From Klebsiella pneumoniae (lineage in GTDB: Bacteria; Myxococcota_A; UBA796; GCA-2862545), in NCBI GenBank assembly GCA_945861065.1, contig CAMASI010000028.1, positions 1 through 47,442 of the forward strand: a DNA stretch of 47,442 bases, written 5' to 3'. The notes beneath the pieces were generated by a model that saw only the letters and a program-made list of their open reading frames with translations, was not told where the DNA came from and did no database searches. This document shows, piece by piece, positions 6,669 to 15,367 of the stretch; position 1 is the first letter of the stretch, and every line of letters begins with the position of its first letter. A program made the position numbers and the translations under genes.

Positions 6669-8813
6669 TTACAGCGGTCGTGCCCAACCCGACTCACTGC
6701 CCCCACTCTCCCGAATCCACATACGCTGGCCTACCGCGGGGTTGTCCACCGTCGTTTGCCCGCCGCCGGGCCACGTGACGACGACCCGCTCCGGTACGGT
6801 TCCGGCTGGGAATCCGAACGCCGCGATCGGCGCATCTTGCCCGCCTTGCCCAGTGCCGCCGCTGATGACGCGGGTCCACACCGTCTCTTGCGATTCCACG
6901 CGGACCGTGGCCCCGATTCCGAAACGATTGTTCCCCGCGTCACCCACCAACCCTACGGCTAGCCAATCCCCAGCCCCGAAATCGTTACGAAATATGCCGT
7001 AGGTGGCTACGTCGGGGTCCCCGTCATGATCAACGTCGCCGGTGGAAACGCCCCACCCGTTCTCCGTGGTAATGCCGGCATGGTAACTGTCCAATACGAA
7101 AGTTCCGTCGCCAGATCCCCAATAGAAGTCGGTGGGCCTTCCGTCGTACACCGCGGTGAGAAGCAGGTCCAGGGCCCCGTCGAGGTCGAAGTCGGCCAGA
7201 GCAGGAACGGAATAGGTTTCTTGGTACCGGAGGCCGGAAACATCGCTCACGTCAGCCCACGTGCCGTCACCCGAATTGAGCAGAATCTTGGATTTGTCTG
7301 AGAAGTCCCAGAATCGAGGGTGAGCGAGGTTGCCGTGTACCATGTCCAACGCGCCGTCGTTGTTGAGGTCTCCCCAGGCCGCTCCAATGGTATGCCCGTA
7401 ATAACCATCGTCGTTATCGCCCGCGAGCCCCACGTCACGCGCTGTCTCTACGAACTCACCATTTCCCAGGTTTTCGTAGAATAGATTTCGGTGAAGCGTA
7501 TAGTTATTGACAAATACGTCGATATCGCCGTCGCCGTCAGCGTCGGCCGCGGTGGCGCCGCGACCCGAAAGGTTGTCGTCCGTGAACCCTCTCGTGAAGC
7601 TCCAATCCTCGAATATTCCGTCGCCCAAATTATGCCAGACGCGATCCGCGTAGTAGGTATATTGGGACCAGCAGATCATATTCGCCAAGTACAGGTCGAG
7701 CAGGCCGTCCGCGTCGAGATCGACCCACGAAGCGGCCGCCGTGTTGGCCGTTTCAACGTCGTACCCATCGTCCGTGCAATTGATATCCGTTTGGACGTCG
7801 GTAATACCGCTGGCCACGGTCACGTCGTCAAACGTGCCGTCGCAATGCCCGCGCATCAGGTATTCGGGGCCATTGTAGCCCTCGTTGATCCCAAACAAGT
7901 CGAGGCAGCCGTCGTTGTCGAAATCACCCCAAACCGCGCCGCCGGAGGGGGCAACTTCGAGGCCTGAGCCCGCAGTGACGTTCGAAAGCACGCCTTCGTT
8001 GTTGCGCCACAAGGTGAGCCCACTGGAAACCACGTCGTCCCAGCCATCATTGTCGTAGTCGCCCCACGCGGTTCTGGCACCGAAGGACGGACCTTCAACC
8101 GGTTGGAAACCCGTCTCTTCGGGCGTGAGGTCGTCCAGGTAACGGATATAAAGGCGCACTAAATAATCGTAACCGAGAATGACGGAAATGCCATTGTAGT
8201 ATTGGGGGTCGAGGTCAGGAAAATTCCAGCTGGAATCGCACGCATCAAAGGCGGTACAATCTCCCTCGGCGTAGGTCTCGTCCATCCAGAAGACCGGATC
8301 GCTCTTGCGCTGCTTGAGGTGGCCCACGTAGACGAGGCCGGGGTGATTGACCGCAACGGGTTCTGGGAAGACGTATTCGGTCCAGTTCTTTCCTGTTTTG
8401 ACGTCGCCTGCGCATCTGGAAACGGTCACGAGCGGATTCGCGACGTCGAAATCGAAACCATTGTAGCCGAAGTCCGGGTATAGCCCGGCCTCAATCAGAT
8501 CTTCGTCAGCAAATTTGTCGCCGATGTTGGTCCACTGGACCGCGAATCCGACGACCTCGGCAGGGTGGGTCAGCTCGAATCGTGCCCCTTCCCACTGCGG
8601 TTCCAGCGTGGTGTCCGTCCCATAATAATCCCATGCGATGTCAAATAGCGTTTGATAGGCAGGACTGTCGGCGGTGAGCAGCGTCGTGACGTCGGTCGGT
8701 ACGACCACATCGGCGCAGACTTCGGTGGGCGTTGTGACGTCGGACGTGCCCGTGATGACTGGGTATACGGGCTCCTGAGGGGGGGCGCAGGAGAGGACAA
8801 TTGGCAACAGCAT
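6669..8813 (-). CDS. FG-GAP/VCBS lipoprotein with ASPIC/UnbV domain
   Basis: Predicted lipoprotein of 714 residues; MLLPIVLSCAPP gives a short signal peptide with lipobox VLSC. A beta-rich N-terminal domain (about residues 50-240) has no recognised family. From about residue 250 there are repeated blades with calcium-binding loops (WGDYDNDGWDD, WGDFDNDGCLDLF, WVDLDADGLLDLY, DADGDGDIDVF, WGDLNNDGALDM, DFDLDGALDLL, DVDHDGDPDV). The C-terminus (FGIGATVRVES, then RVVVTWPGGGQTTV) is a typical ASPIC/UnbV domain (PF07593). These proteins are secreted or surface-bound and of unknown biochemical role; the UnbV designation came from a plant cell-wall-related protein. It lies 16 nt downstream of the methyltransferase on the same strand, so the two probably share a transcript. 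Confidence 0.9.
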   Translation of the reverse strand: MLLPIVLSCAPPQEPVYPVITGTSDVTTPTEVCADVVVPTDVTTLLTADSPAYQTLFDIAWDYYGTDTTLEPQWEGARFELTHPAEVVGFAVQWTNIGDKFADEDLIEAGLYPDFGYNGFDFDVANPLVTVSRCAGDVKTGKNWTEYVFPEPVAVNHPGLVYVGHLKQRKSDPVFWMDETYAEGDCTAFDACDSSWNFPDLDPQYYNGISVILGYDYLVRLYIRYLDDLTPEETGFQPVEGPSFGARTAWGDYDNDGWDDVVSSGLTLWRNNEGVLSNVTAGSGLEVAPSGGAVWGDFDNDGCLDLFGINEGYNGPEYLMRGHCDGTFDDVTVASGITDVQTDINCTDDGYDVETANTAAASWVDLDADGLLDLYLANMICWSQYTYYADRVWHNLGDGIFEDWSFTRGFTDDNLSGRGATAADADGDGDIDVFVNNYTLHRNLFYENLGNGEFVETARDVGLAGDNDDGYYGHTIGAAWGDLNNDGALDMVHGNLAHPRFWDFSDKSKILLNSGDGTWADVSDVSGLRYQETYSVPALADFDLDGALDLLLTAVYDGRPTDFYWGSGDGTFVLDSYHAGITTENGWGVSTGDVDHDGDPDVATYGIFRNDFGAGDWLAVGLVGDAGNNRFGIGATVRVESQETVWTRVISGGTGQGGQDAPIAAFGFPAGTVPERVVVTWPGGGQTTVDNPAVGQRMWIRESGGSESGWARPL

Positions 8814-8829
8814 ACCGCTCTGTATCGCT

Positions 8830-9537
8830 TTACTGACGCGGAAGGCCAGGTTCCTTCGACGTCCGTAGTTCCCACACGGTGACCGTTTTGAGGTCTGTGC
8901 TCTCGATGTTTCGGCTGGTCTGAACCTGTAGCGTGGCGAGGGATCTGAGGCCGTTAGACGGAAGGTACTGCCGACCGGGATCGGCGAGTAGAACGGTGGC
9001 GCCTTGCGCTGCGGCGGCGTTCAGAAACGCGAGCACGCGGCCGGCCATCGGTTGCTCATAGCAGACGTCGCCTGCGACCACGACCTCGACGTCGGGTGGC
9101 TTGGCGCCAAGCAGGTCCTCAGACGTAGCGTCGACGGAACAGTGGTTGGCGATCGCGTTGAGCTGGATGGCGACGACTGCGGTGGGATCGGTGTCCGCGA
9201 GCAGAACGCTGCGCGCGCCCGCCTTCGCGGCTGCAAGACCCACGAGGCCACTGCCGGCGGCAAGGTCGAGCACCGAGCGCCCGGCAACGAGATGGGGGTT
9301 GTCGAGCAAGTAGCGGGCGAGCGCGATGCCTCCCGGCCAGGCGAAGGCCCAGTAGGGCGGCTCGACGTCTTTGTGCGCCAGGACGGCCGAGGTCGCCTCC
9401 CACAGCGGCGTGACCTCGTCGGCAAGCCACAACTGAAGCTCCGGAAGGTCGGGAGGACTGAGCTGCCTGGCGAATCGCGAGATGAATGCCGCGGCGCGTG
9501 TGTCCTCGTCGCTGGGATTCGGGGTAGGCGTGCTCAT
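8830..9537 (-). CDS. Class I SAM-dependent methyltransferase, ETFB-lysine MTase/NNMT-like
   Basis: A 235-residue soluble enzyme from the ATG at 9537 (MSTPTPNPSDEDTRAAAFI); a GGCGGAAAG lies about 9-12 nt upstream. The SAM-binding motif I is VLDLAAGSGLVGLAAAKAG at about residues 110-128, followed by an acidic motif (LLADTDPTAV) and a post-I loop, and DVEVVVAGDVCYEQPMA fits the family 16 methyltransferase signature. The PYWAFAWPGGIALARYL segment before motif I is characteristic of the group that includes the electron-transfer-flavoprotein beta-subunit lysine methyltransferase and related protein or small-molecule methyltransferases. The substrate is unknown. The gene is divergent from the M28-like gene and their start regions overlap. 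Confidence 0.85.
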   Translation of the reverse strand: MSTPTPNPSDEDTRAAAFISRFARQLSPPDLPELQLWLADEVTPLWEATSAVLAHKDVEPPYWAFAWPGGIALARYLLDNPHLVAGRSVLDLAAGSGLVGLAAAKAGARSVLLADTDPTAVVAIQLNAIANHCSVDATSEDLLGAKPPDVEVVVAGDVCYEQPMAGRVLAFLNAAAAQGATVLLADPGRQYLPSNGLRSLATLQVQTSRNIESTDLKTVTVWELRTSKEPGLPRQ

Positions 9538-11884
9538 GTGGTGGCTTTCCGCCTGTAGCCCGCCGCCTCCGTCGCCAGACGAATGTATGTCGGCGCTCGG
9601 TGTGGAATTGGAGGCGCTCGGGCCCCGCACGCCGGGCACAGTAGGCTTGTTGCGGGCCTCGGGAATCGTGGCGGAACGCCTTCATGCGGCCGGAGCCATC
9701 GCAGAGGGACCGTTGGGCCACCTCGTTTGGGACCGGGTGACGGCCGTTACCGAGGGCGCCGGCACGTGGCTGAAGGGGCCGGGAGGGAACGTAGATGCTG
9801 CCCGTTTTCGGGTGCTGGCAGTGTCCGCCCAGGGCGCTTTCGAGGGGCCGCTTGTGCGTTGGTCGGCGGGCATCAGCGGGTCGTTCACAGGGGCTGTGGT
9901 TCGGTGGGACCCCGCGGCGACCGACGATGTCGACGCCATGATTCGGCGGCTCGTCGGTGAGGGAGCTGTCGCTTTATTGATTGCCGAGCAAGCGGAGGAG
10001 CCGCTTGGGGACCCGCTACCCGCGTTGAGAGAGGGCGGAATCTTACCCGTCTTTGCCGTGGATGCCGACGTGCTTGATGGGCTCGGATCGTTCGCGGCTG
10101 AGCGAATGGCGGGTGCCGTGGAGCTCAGCTTGGCTTCGGTGGCCGTGGCCAACGTCGCGGGGGTGTTGCCAGGCCGTGGCGCCTTGCAGCACGAGTCAGT
10201 CGTATTGATAGGGTCGTTGGTCGACGATTCGTCTTCTGCCGCCGCACTCGTCTGTACGGTGGAGGCGCTGGCGCGTCGTCGGGTGGCGACTTCGAATCGG
10301 CGGGTCGTGGCGTTGGCCCTTGCGGGCTCAGGCGAAGACGATGGGCCCGCCTCTGCGTTCACGCGAACGCCGGAGCTGGCAACCGGGGTGGTTGCTGTCG
10401 TCGAAGTCGACGCGGTCCGCTCAGGGCAGGTTGGCGTGGTGGGGGTCGAGCAGAGTGACGCGTTTGCGCATGCGCTTTTGGTTGCGGAGAGGGTGGCGCC
10501 GGTCCGCGTGTTGCCCGACGCTGCGCACCTCGTCACCCATCGGCGTTCGTTCGAAGCGGTCGACATTCCAGCGCTTCAGGTGGTGGCCGCCGGCAGCGGA
10601 TCCAGTCCGGGGACGGCCGTGCGGTGGCTTGAAGCGGCGGTGGCGGACATTCGAGTGAGTCAACGCCCAACGGTCGCTTTGGCAGCGCCGGTTCGGGCGC
10701 GTCCGCCGGTCCGCCTGCCAGCGACGTGGTTTGGATGGACGCCGGACCCGAGGGCGACCGCGTGGATGTCGGCGGGAAGCACGTTGCGCGACGTCGCTAC
10801 CGATGGGCCGGCTTGGTCAGCAGGCTTGCGGGTTGGGGACCGTGTGCTTGCGATCGATGGCCTTCCAATTGAAAATGGACTTGTGCCTTCCTCGCCCGAC
10901 GGACGGGCGGTCGAAGTGCAGTTTGTACGCGGTGATGCGGTGAAGTCTGCGGTCGTGGTGCCTGGCACCCGACCGGGTTTTGAGGGCGGGCTTCCTCGCG
11001 CCGGCGAGGCGGTGCCGCACCTGAGGGAGGGCCGCGAAACAGGCCTGCTCGACCTGCGCCGTGTGACGGTCGACGGCCACAACGCCGAGGTCGCGTGGGA
11101 GGAGTCTGGGGGGAGCTTGTTGCTCACGCGCCGTCCAGAGGGAGAGGCTTGCCCATCGGTTTGGCGGCTGAGTTTGGGAACCGGCGCCCTCGTACGATTG
11201 TCGACCCAGGGCGTTCGCGGACCCGTTGCGCGATCGCCGAGTTGGCTAGGCACTTCGTTTACCTGTCCGGGTTCGGAATTGCCGGCGGACGCCGACGTGA
11301 TGGCCTTCACAGACGGCGTCGGCGCTCCAATCGTAGCGGGTCCCGGTTATGACGGTGAGGCCGACGTGTGTGGCGCTGTCATTGTTCTGACTTCTGACCG
11401 AGGTGGCGACCCCGATTTGTACGTTGGGTCGTTGGGTGGCGACGTCGTTCGTGTCGCGGGCGGCCCCGGATGGGACGGCGGTGCGCGGTTTCTTCGAGGG
11501 TGTTCGGGCCTCGTATGGCGCCGTGCCTTGGCGCCGTATGGGGCGGGTCCTTCCGAGCTTTGGACCTCCGCGATCGACGGTTCCGGGGCGGCAGCGCTCA
11601 CGGATTGGGGCGCGATTACCTATTCTCCGTTTCCGCTGCGGAATGGCCGGGTATTGGCCACCTCCGATTTGGGCGTCGACGGGAGTTTCGATTTGTGGAT
11701 TGCCGAGCGCGGAGCGGAGCCGGAACGGCTGACGTGGTGGCGGGGTTTTGATGGCGAAGGGGTGGTTTCGCCAGACGGCGCGTGGCTGGCCTTCACGAGT
11801 GATCGGGGGGATCCGTCGGGCACTCGGCGAGACGTCTTTTTGGCCCGGTGGGGCCATGAGGACAGCGGCGCTCACGTGCGTTGA
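9482..11884 (+). CDS. Lipoprotein: degenerate M28 peptidase, PDZ, PD40 repeats
   Basis: Up to 800 residues. The first ATG (9482) gives a full-length signal peptide (GFGVGVLMWWLSAC, lipobox LSAC); a second ATG at 9536 has GGGGTAGG upstream but leaves only MWWLSAC. Residues about 35-385 follow the M28 aminopeptidase plan with a protease-associated-like insert: VANVAGVLPG precedes the catalytic core, but the usual zinc ligands are not present. VVLIGSLVDDSSSAA replaces the HYD and D-N-A-S-G region, AGSGEDDG replaces the Glu-Glu pair, and only THRRSF matches the final His. A PDZ domain follows (DGPAWSAGLRVGDRVLAIDG, about residues 435-480), then PD40/TolB-like propeller repeats (LTSDRGGDPDLYVG, VVSPDGAWLAFTSDRGD). 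It is probably a non-catalytic envelope binding protein. Confidence 0.75.
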   Translation: MNAAARVSSSLGFGVGVLMWWLSACSPPPPSPDECMSALGVELEALGPRTPGTVGLLRASGIVAERLHAAGAIAEGPLGHLVWDRVTAVTEGAGTWLKGPGGNVDAARFRVLAVSAQGAFEGPLVRWSAGISGSFTGAVVRWDPAATDDVDAMIRRLVGEGAVALLIAEQAEEPLGDPLPALREGGILPVFAVDADVLDGLGSFAAERMAGAVELSLASVAVANVAGVLPGRGALQHESVVLIGSLVDDSSSAAALVCTVEALARRRVATSNRRVVALALAGSGEDDGPASAFTRTPELATGVVAVVEVDAVRSGQVGVVGVEQSDAFAHALLVAERVAPVRVLPDAAHLVTHRRSFEAVDIPALQVVAAGSGSSPGTAVRWLEAAVADIRVSQRPTVALAAPVRARPPVRLPATWFGWTPDPRATAWMSAGSTLRDVATDGPAWSAGLRVGDRVLAIDGLPIENGLVPSSPDGRAVEVQFVRGDAVKSAVVVPGTRPGFEGGLPRAGEAVPHLREGRETGLLDLRRVTVDGHNAEVAWEESGGSLLLTRRPEGEACPSVWRLSLGTGALVRLSTQGVRGPVARSPSWLGTSFTCPGSELPADADVMAFTDGVGAPIVAGPGYDGEADVCGAVIVLTSDRGGDPDLYVGSLGGDVVRVAGGPGWDGGARFLRGCSGLVWRRALAPYGAGPSELWTSAIDGSGAAALTDWGAITYSPFPLRNGRVLATSDLGVDGSFDLWIAERGAEPERLTWWRGFDGEGVVSPDGAWLAFTSDRGDPSGTRRDVFLARWGHEDSGAHVR

Positions 11885-11988
11885 GTGCAAGGAGCGCCGC
11901 CGAGCACCGCAGGGAGTGGGCTTGAAACGCCCATGACTGAGGAGCGCAGGCAAGCGACACCGCAATCAACGTGCGTGAGCGCCGCTGT
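11862..11988. repeat. Long inverted repeat at the ends of two convergent genes
   Basis: The arm at 11862-11884 (starting ACAGCGGCGCTCACG) is the reverse complement of 11966-11988 at 21 of 23 positions, with an 81-nt spacer holding a smaller hairpin (TGGGC TTGAAAC GCCCA). The left arm codes for the last residues of the M28-like protein; the right arm ends 3 nt before the stop of the convergent gene. No U-tract follows either arm. It could be a bidirectional transcription stop, a small mobile element, or chance in GC-rich sequence. Confidence 0.6.
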
Positions 11989-11990
11989 AG

Positions 11991-13319
11991 CTAGATTTCG
12001 GGGTCGACCTCGAAGGGGGTCAAAAACAGGGCGCAGCGCCAGTACGAACCTTGGCCGTAGGTGGCGCCGAAGTCAGTCAGCTCGAGCGCGTAGGTGCCTT
12101 CGCCTTCCGCGCTTATGTTGTACACGTAGTAGTTTCCGCCTGTCCAATCCGAGCCCTGATCGCTGGGCGTGAGGTTGGCACCGGACTGATCGTAGGCGGC
12201 CACCTGAAGCTCAGCGAGCGAGCCCCAGATTTCCGCCCAGCATCGCGCAGAAACGATTTCTCCGTCTTCCATCTCAAATGCGACCCAGTCGGAGGTCCCA
12301 TCGCTGAAGTCGCCTTCCGGGTAGACGGCGTAGTACGGCGTTTCGTCTGACGTGAATAATTCCGCGACTGAGGGCATGAATGCTTGGGCTTGGTCGTTGT
12401 TTGGCTCTTGCTCCCACTCGTAAGGTTCGCGCGTTTCCTCGGTGGTGATGTACAAGACGGTCCACGCGCTCTCGTCGCCATCCTGAGCGTCGTCGGAGAC
12501 TTCGAAGGTGTACAAACCTATGGTCGATGTGAGGAGCACGAGGGGATCTGTACCCAGATAGGTGGAGTCGCCGATGAGCGTCCCGAGTGCGTCCGTGGCG
12601 CGCACCCGAATATCGATGGAGCTGCCCGGCTGGTCGTAGCCATAGACCTCGACGGGCGTGTCGGAAAACGCCATGTCCACTGTGAACCAGTCGGAGTCAG
12701 TGGGCGCGCCGATGAGTACGCCGAGTGCCCAGGTGGTATTCCGTTCGATAAGCTCGATATCTACGTCCACATCGTCACTTGCATCAGGCTCGTCGACCGT
12801 CGCTTCAAAGGGCAGGATCTCGAGCGTGTAGCCGCCGGTGTTGGGCGGGTCGGCGTACCAAGTGCCCCGGTCCTCGACGGTGACGAACCATTCGGCGGCG
12901 GTGGGCAGGTAGACGTACAATACGGTGTCCCAGGTGGACACGGGCCCCGTCGGGTAGTCGTCCATCGCTGCGTAGAGTGCGCCGTTCGACGCGTAAACAG
13001 CCACGACCGTGTTGAGGTCGCCGTCCGTCACCTCGGTCTGAATCCGCAGCCATTCGGCCCCGAGCGAGGTGTATACGAACGTGTCGATATCGGCCTCGGG
13101 CTCGATGGCTCGGTCCACCACCTCATTCTGTCGGATGGCCGAGGCTCCGTCGAAGGTGTCATCGCGGTCGCCCGCTTGGCATTCGCCATCCAAACAAATG
13201 GCCTCGGAGCTGCAATCGTCGTCGAATTCGCAGACCTCAGCGGTGTCCTGCGGGACGAACACCTGGGTAAGGGTGTCGTCGTCTGAATTTGACCCGCAGG
13301 CTAACCACATCAAGAACAT
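11991..13319 (-). CDS. Lipoprotein with PPC-like beta-sandwich repeats
   Basis: A 442-residue predicted lipoprotein. The ATG at 13319 is chosen because GAGGAG lies 5 nt upstream and overlaps the alternative GTG at 13325. MFLMWLAC gives a very short signal with lipobox WLAC, followed by an Asp-rich linker and a small Cys-containing segment (CEFDDDCSSEAICLDGEC) typical of myxobacterial surface proteins. The body holds about three domains of the bacterial pre-peptidase C-terminal type; the EQEPNNDQAQAF motif is diagnostic, and IEPEADIDTFVY and GAPTDSDWFTVDM mark the others. Such domains bind Ca2+ or partners at the surface. It is divergent from the vWA gene, with 78 nt between starts that must hold both promoters. 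Confidence 0.8.
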   Translation of the reverse strand: MFLMWLACGSNSDDDTLTQVFVPQDTAEVCEFDDDCSSEAICLDGECQAGDRDDTFDGASAIRQNEVVDRAIEPEADIDTFVYTSLGAEWLRIQTEVTDGDLNTVVAVYASNGALYAAMDDYPTGPVSTWDTVLYVYLPTAAEWFVTVEDRGTWYADPPNTGGYTLEILPFEATVDEPDASDDVDVDIELIERNTTWALGVLIGAPTDSDWFTVDMAFSDTPVEVYGYDQPGSSIDIRVRATDALGTLIGDSTYLGTDPLVLLTSTIGLYTFEVSDDAQDGDESAWTVLYITTEETREPYEWEQEPNNDQAQAFMPSVAELFTSDETPYYAVYPEGDFSDGTSDWVAFEMEDGEIVSARCWAEIWGSLAELQVAAYDQSGANLTPSDQGSDWTGGNYYVYNISAEGEGTYALELTDFGATYGQGSYWRCALFLTPFEVDPEI

Positions 13320-13397
13320 TGGCACTCCTCACAGGGGTGTAGCGTGTCTTGTTCCGTCGCGAAGTGAACGGGATACGTCAAAAATTCGGAGGCTTCG

Positions 13398-15356
13398 ATG
13401 AGCCGTTCGTTGGTTGCGTGGGTGCTTCTCCTCGGCGCCTGTGGCGGGTCCAGTCGTGGGGAGGAAGAAGAGACCATTCCGGTGATCTTCCCGGACGAAG
13501 ATGGGGACACGATCATGGACCTACACGAAGGGCGTGCGGAGGAGGTCGACTCTGACCTTGACGGTGACCCTGACTACCTGGACCTCGACAGCGATGGCGA
13601 TACGGTGATCGATGCGCTGGAGGCCGGTGACTCCGACCCCGCGACCTTTCCCATCGATACCGATGTGGACGGCTTGGCCGATTACTTGGACCTCGATTCC
13701 GACGGCAACTGCCTGCCCGATGAGGCGGAGGGAGGCGAGGACCTCGACGACGACAGCCATCCTGCCGCGTCCGACCCCGACGACGACGGTGACGGTATCG
13801 ACGATGTGATCGAAATCGGAGAGGCGTGTGCGTCTCTGGACTCAGACCTCGACGGCACGCCGGACTATCAGGACGTAGATTCAGACGGCGACGGCATCGG
13901 CGACGTGTTCGAAGCGGGCAACTCCCCGTTCGACCCAGAGCCTGCCGACACGGACGACGATGGCGTGCCCGACTACCTGGACCTGGACAGCGACGACGAC
14001 GGCTACGACGACAGCACCGAGGCGCACGTTGACTCCCCGGCCGAGGAGCCGATCGACACCGACGAAGACGGCCTCTATGACTTCATAGATACCGATAGTG
14101 ACAATGACGGCCTGACGGATTTACGCGAAAGCGAAATCGGCACAGACCCGACCAACTACGACACCGACGAAGACGGGTTTACGGACGGCGCTGAAGTCGC
14201 GTCGGGCACCGATCCGCTTGACCCCGGCAGCACGATTTCTGGTGTGTACGTCGAAGTCTCCGAGCGAACAGACGTCGATGAGGTGTTCAGTTTTGAGCTG
14301 GGTATCGAACTTGGCGACGTGATATTCGTGCTCGACACGACTTGCTCCATGCAAGGCACGCTGGATGCCATGGCAGCGGAATTCTCGCAGATTCTCACCA
14401 GCCTGGAAACCACAATTCCCGATGCCGAATATGGGGTCGTGACGTTCGACGATTACAATTTCGGCAGCATGGGGAACTCGGGGGACAAACCGTTTTGGTT
14501 GAAACAGGAAGTCACTTCCAATACGGCGCAGGTACAGACCGTGCTGAACGGAATCGTTTTACACGACGGTGGCGATATTCCAGAGTCGAGTGTGGAGGCG
14601 CTGTACCAGACGCTGACCGGCGCCGGATATGATCAGAATTGCAATGGGGCCTATGACAGTGGCACCGACGTGCCCCCCTTTATCGCTGAGCCGAGCGACC
14701 CGTTTGGCGGGTTGTGGGGCGCGCAGGTGGGAACCTTCCCAGGAGGGGGCGACATCGGTGGGGTTGGCTTCCGTGCTTATGCATTGCCCATCGTGGTGTA
14801 CGCTACGGACGCGGCGATGCGGAACAGTGCGGCCGACGCCACGCCTGGTGGCTGCCCCGGGGACGCCAGCACCACCGGCGCAATCAACGCGGCAAAGGAT
14901 ATCGGCGCGAAACTCATCGGCGTATCTGTCAACGGGTCCGCCGCAGTAGGGGCGATGAACACCATCGCTGATGGGACCGCCTCCTTCGCAGATCTTGCGG
15001 GTGACGGAACCGCGGACGACCCGCTCGTGTTCCAATGGAGCGGCTCCGACGCGGCGTTCCGCACCACGGTGGTTGGGGCCGTCGAAGACTTGGTCGAATC
15101 GATTCAGTTCGAGTATGTGGAACTTCAGATCGAAAACGATCCGAATGGATTTGTCGTCGGCATCGAGCCCAGTCAGGTCGCCGTCGATGGGGATGTGAGC
15201 GGCGACGTGGTCGATTTCACCCTGACGTTCCGCGGCACTGTCGCTGCCGGGGAACAGGACCAACTGTATACCCTCACCCTCAACGTTCTCGGAGACGGTC
15301 AAGTGTTGCTCGACACCCTCGATGTCTCCGTCCTTGTACCTGGTACCGAACTGTGA
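13398..15356 (+). CDS. Lipoprotein: thrombospondin type 3 repeats plus vWA domain
   Basis: 652 residues. MSRSLVAWVLLLGAC gives a clear lipobox LGAC, and GGAGG lies 6 nt before the ATG. Residues about 30-280 are an acidic array of thrombospondin type 3-like Ca2+ loops (DEDGDTIMD, DSDLDGDPDYLDLDSDGD, DTDEDGLYDFIDTDSDNDG, GTDPTNYDTDEDGFTDGAEV). A von Willebrand factor A domain follows; DVIFVLDTTCSMQGTLDAM carries a MIDAS of the D-x-T-x-S type, with TTIPDAEYGVVTFDDY and a later VYATDAAMR strand. The last 80 residues form a beta domain (VDFTLTFRGTVAAGEQDQL). The extracellular adhesive or binding role is inferred from domains. The next gene begins 11 nt downstream on the same strand and is likely co-transcribed. 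Confidence 0.88.
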   Translation: MSRSLVAWVLLLGACGGSSRGEEEETIPVIFPDEDGDTIMDLHEGRAEEVDSDLDGDPDYLDLDSDGDTVIDALEAGDSDPATFPIDTDVDGLADYLDLDSDGNCLPDEAEGGEDLDDDSHPAASDPDDDGDGIDDVIEIGEACASLDSDLDGTPDYQDVDSDGDGIGDVFEAGNSPFDPEPADTDDDGVPDYLDLDSDDDGYDDSTEAHVDSPAEEPIDTDEDGLYDFIDTDSDNDGLTDLRESEIGTDPTNYDTDEDGFTDGAEVASGTDPLDPGSTISGVYVEVSERTDVDEVFSFELGIELGDVIFVLDTTCSMQGTLDAMAAEFSQILTSLETTIPDAEYGVVTFDDYNFGSMGNSGDKPFWLKQEVTSNTAQVQTVLNGIVLHDGGDIPESSVEALYQTLTGAGYDQNCNGAYDSGTDVPPFIAEPSDPFGGLWGAQVGTFPGGGDIGGVGFRAYALPIVVYATDAAMRNSAADATPGGCPGDASTTGAINAAKDIGAKLIGVSVNGSAAVGAMNTIADGTASFADLAGDGTADDPLVFQWSGSDAAFRTTVVGAVEDLVESIQFEYVELQIENDPNGFVVGIEPSQVAVDGDVSGDVVDFTLTFRGTVAAGEQDQLYTLTLNVLGDGQVLLDTLDVSVLVPGTEL

Positions 15357-15367
15357 AGGAGCTCGCC

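Noticed and set aside
12384-13286. 300-codon plus-strand frame
   Set aside because: Antisense to the PPC-like lipoprotein; no start signal or family pattern.
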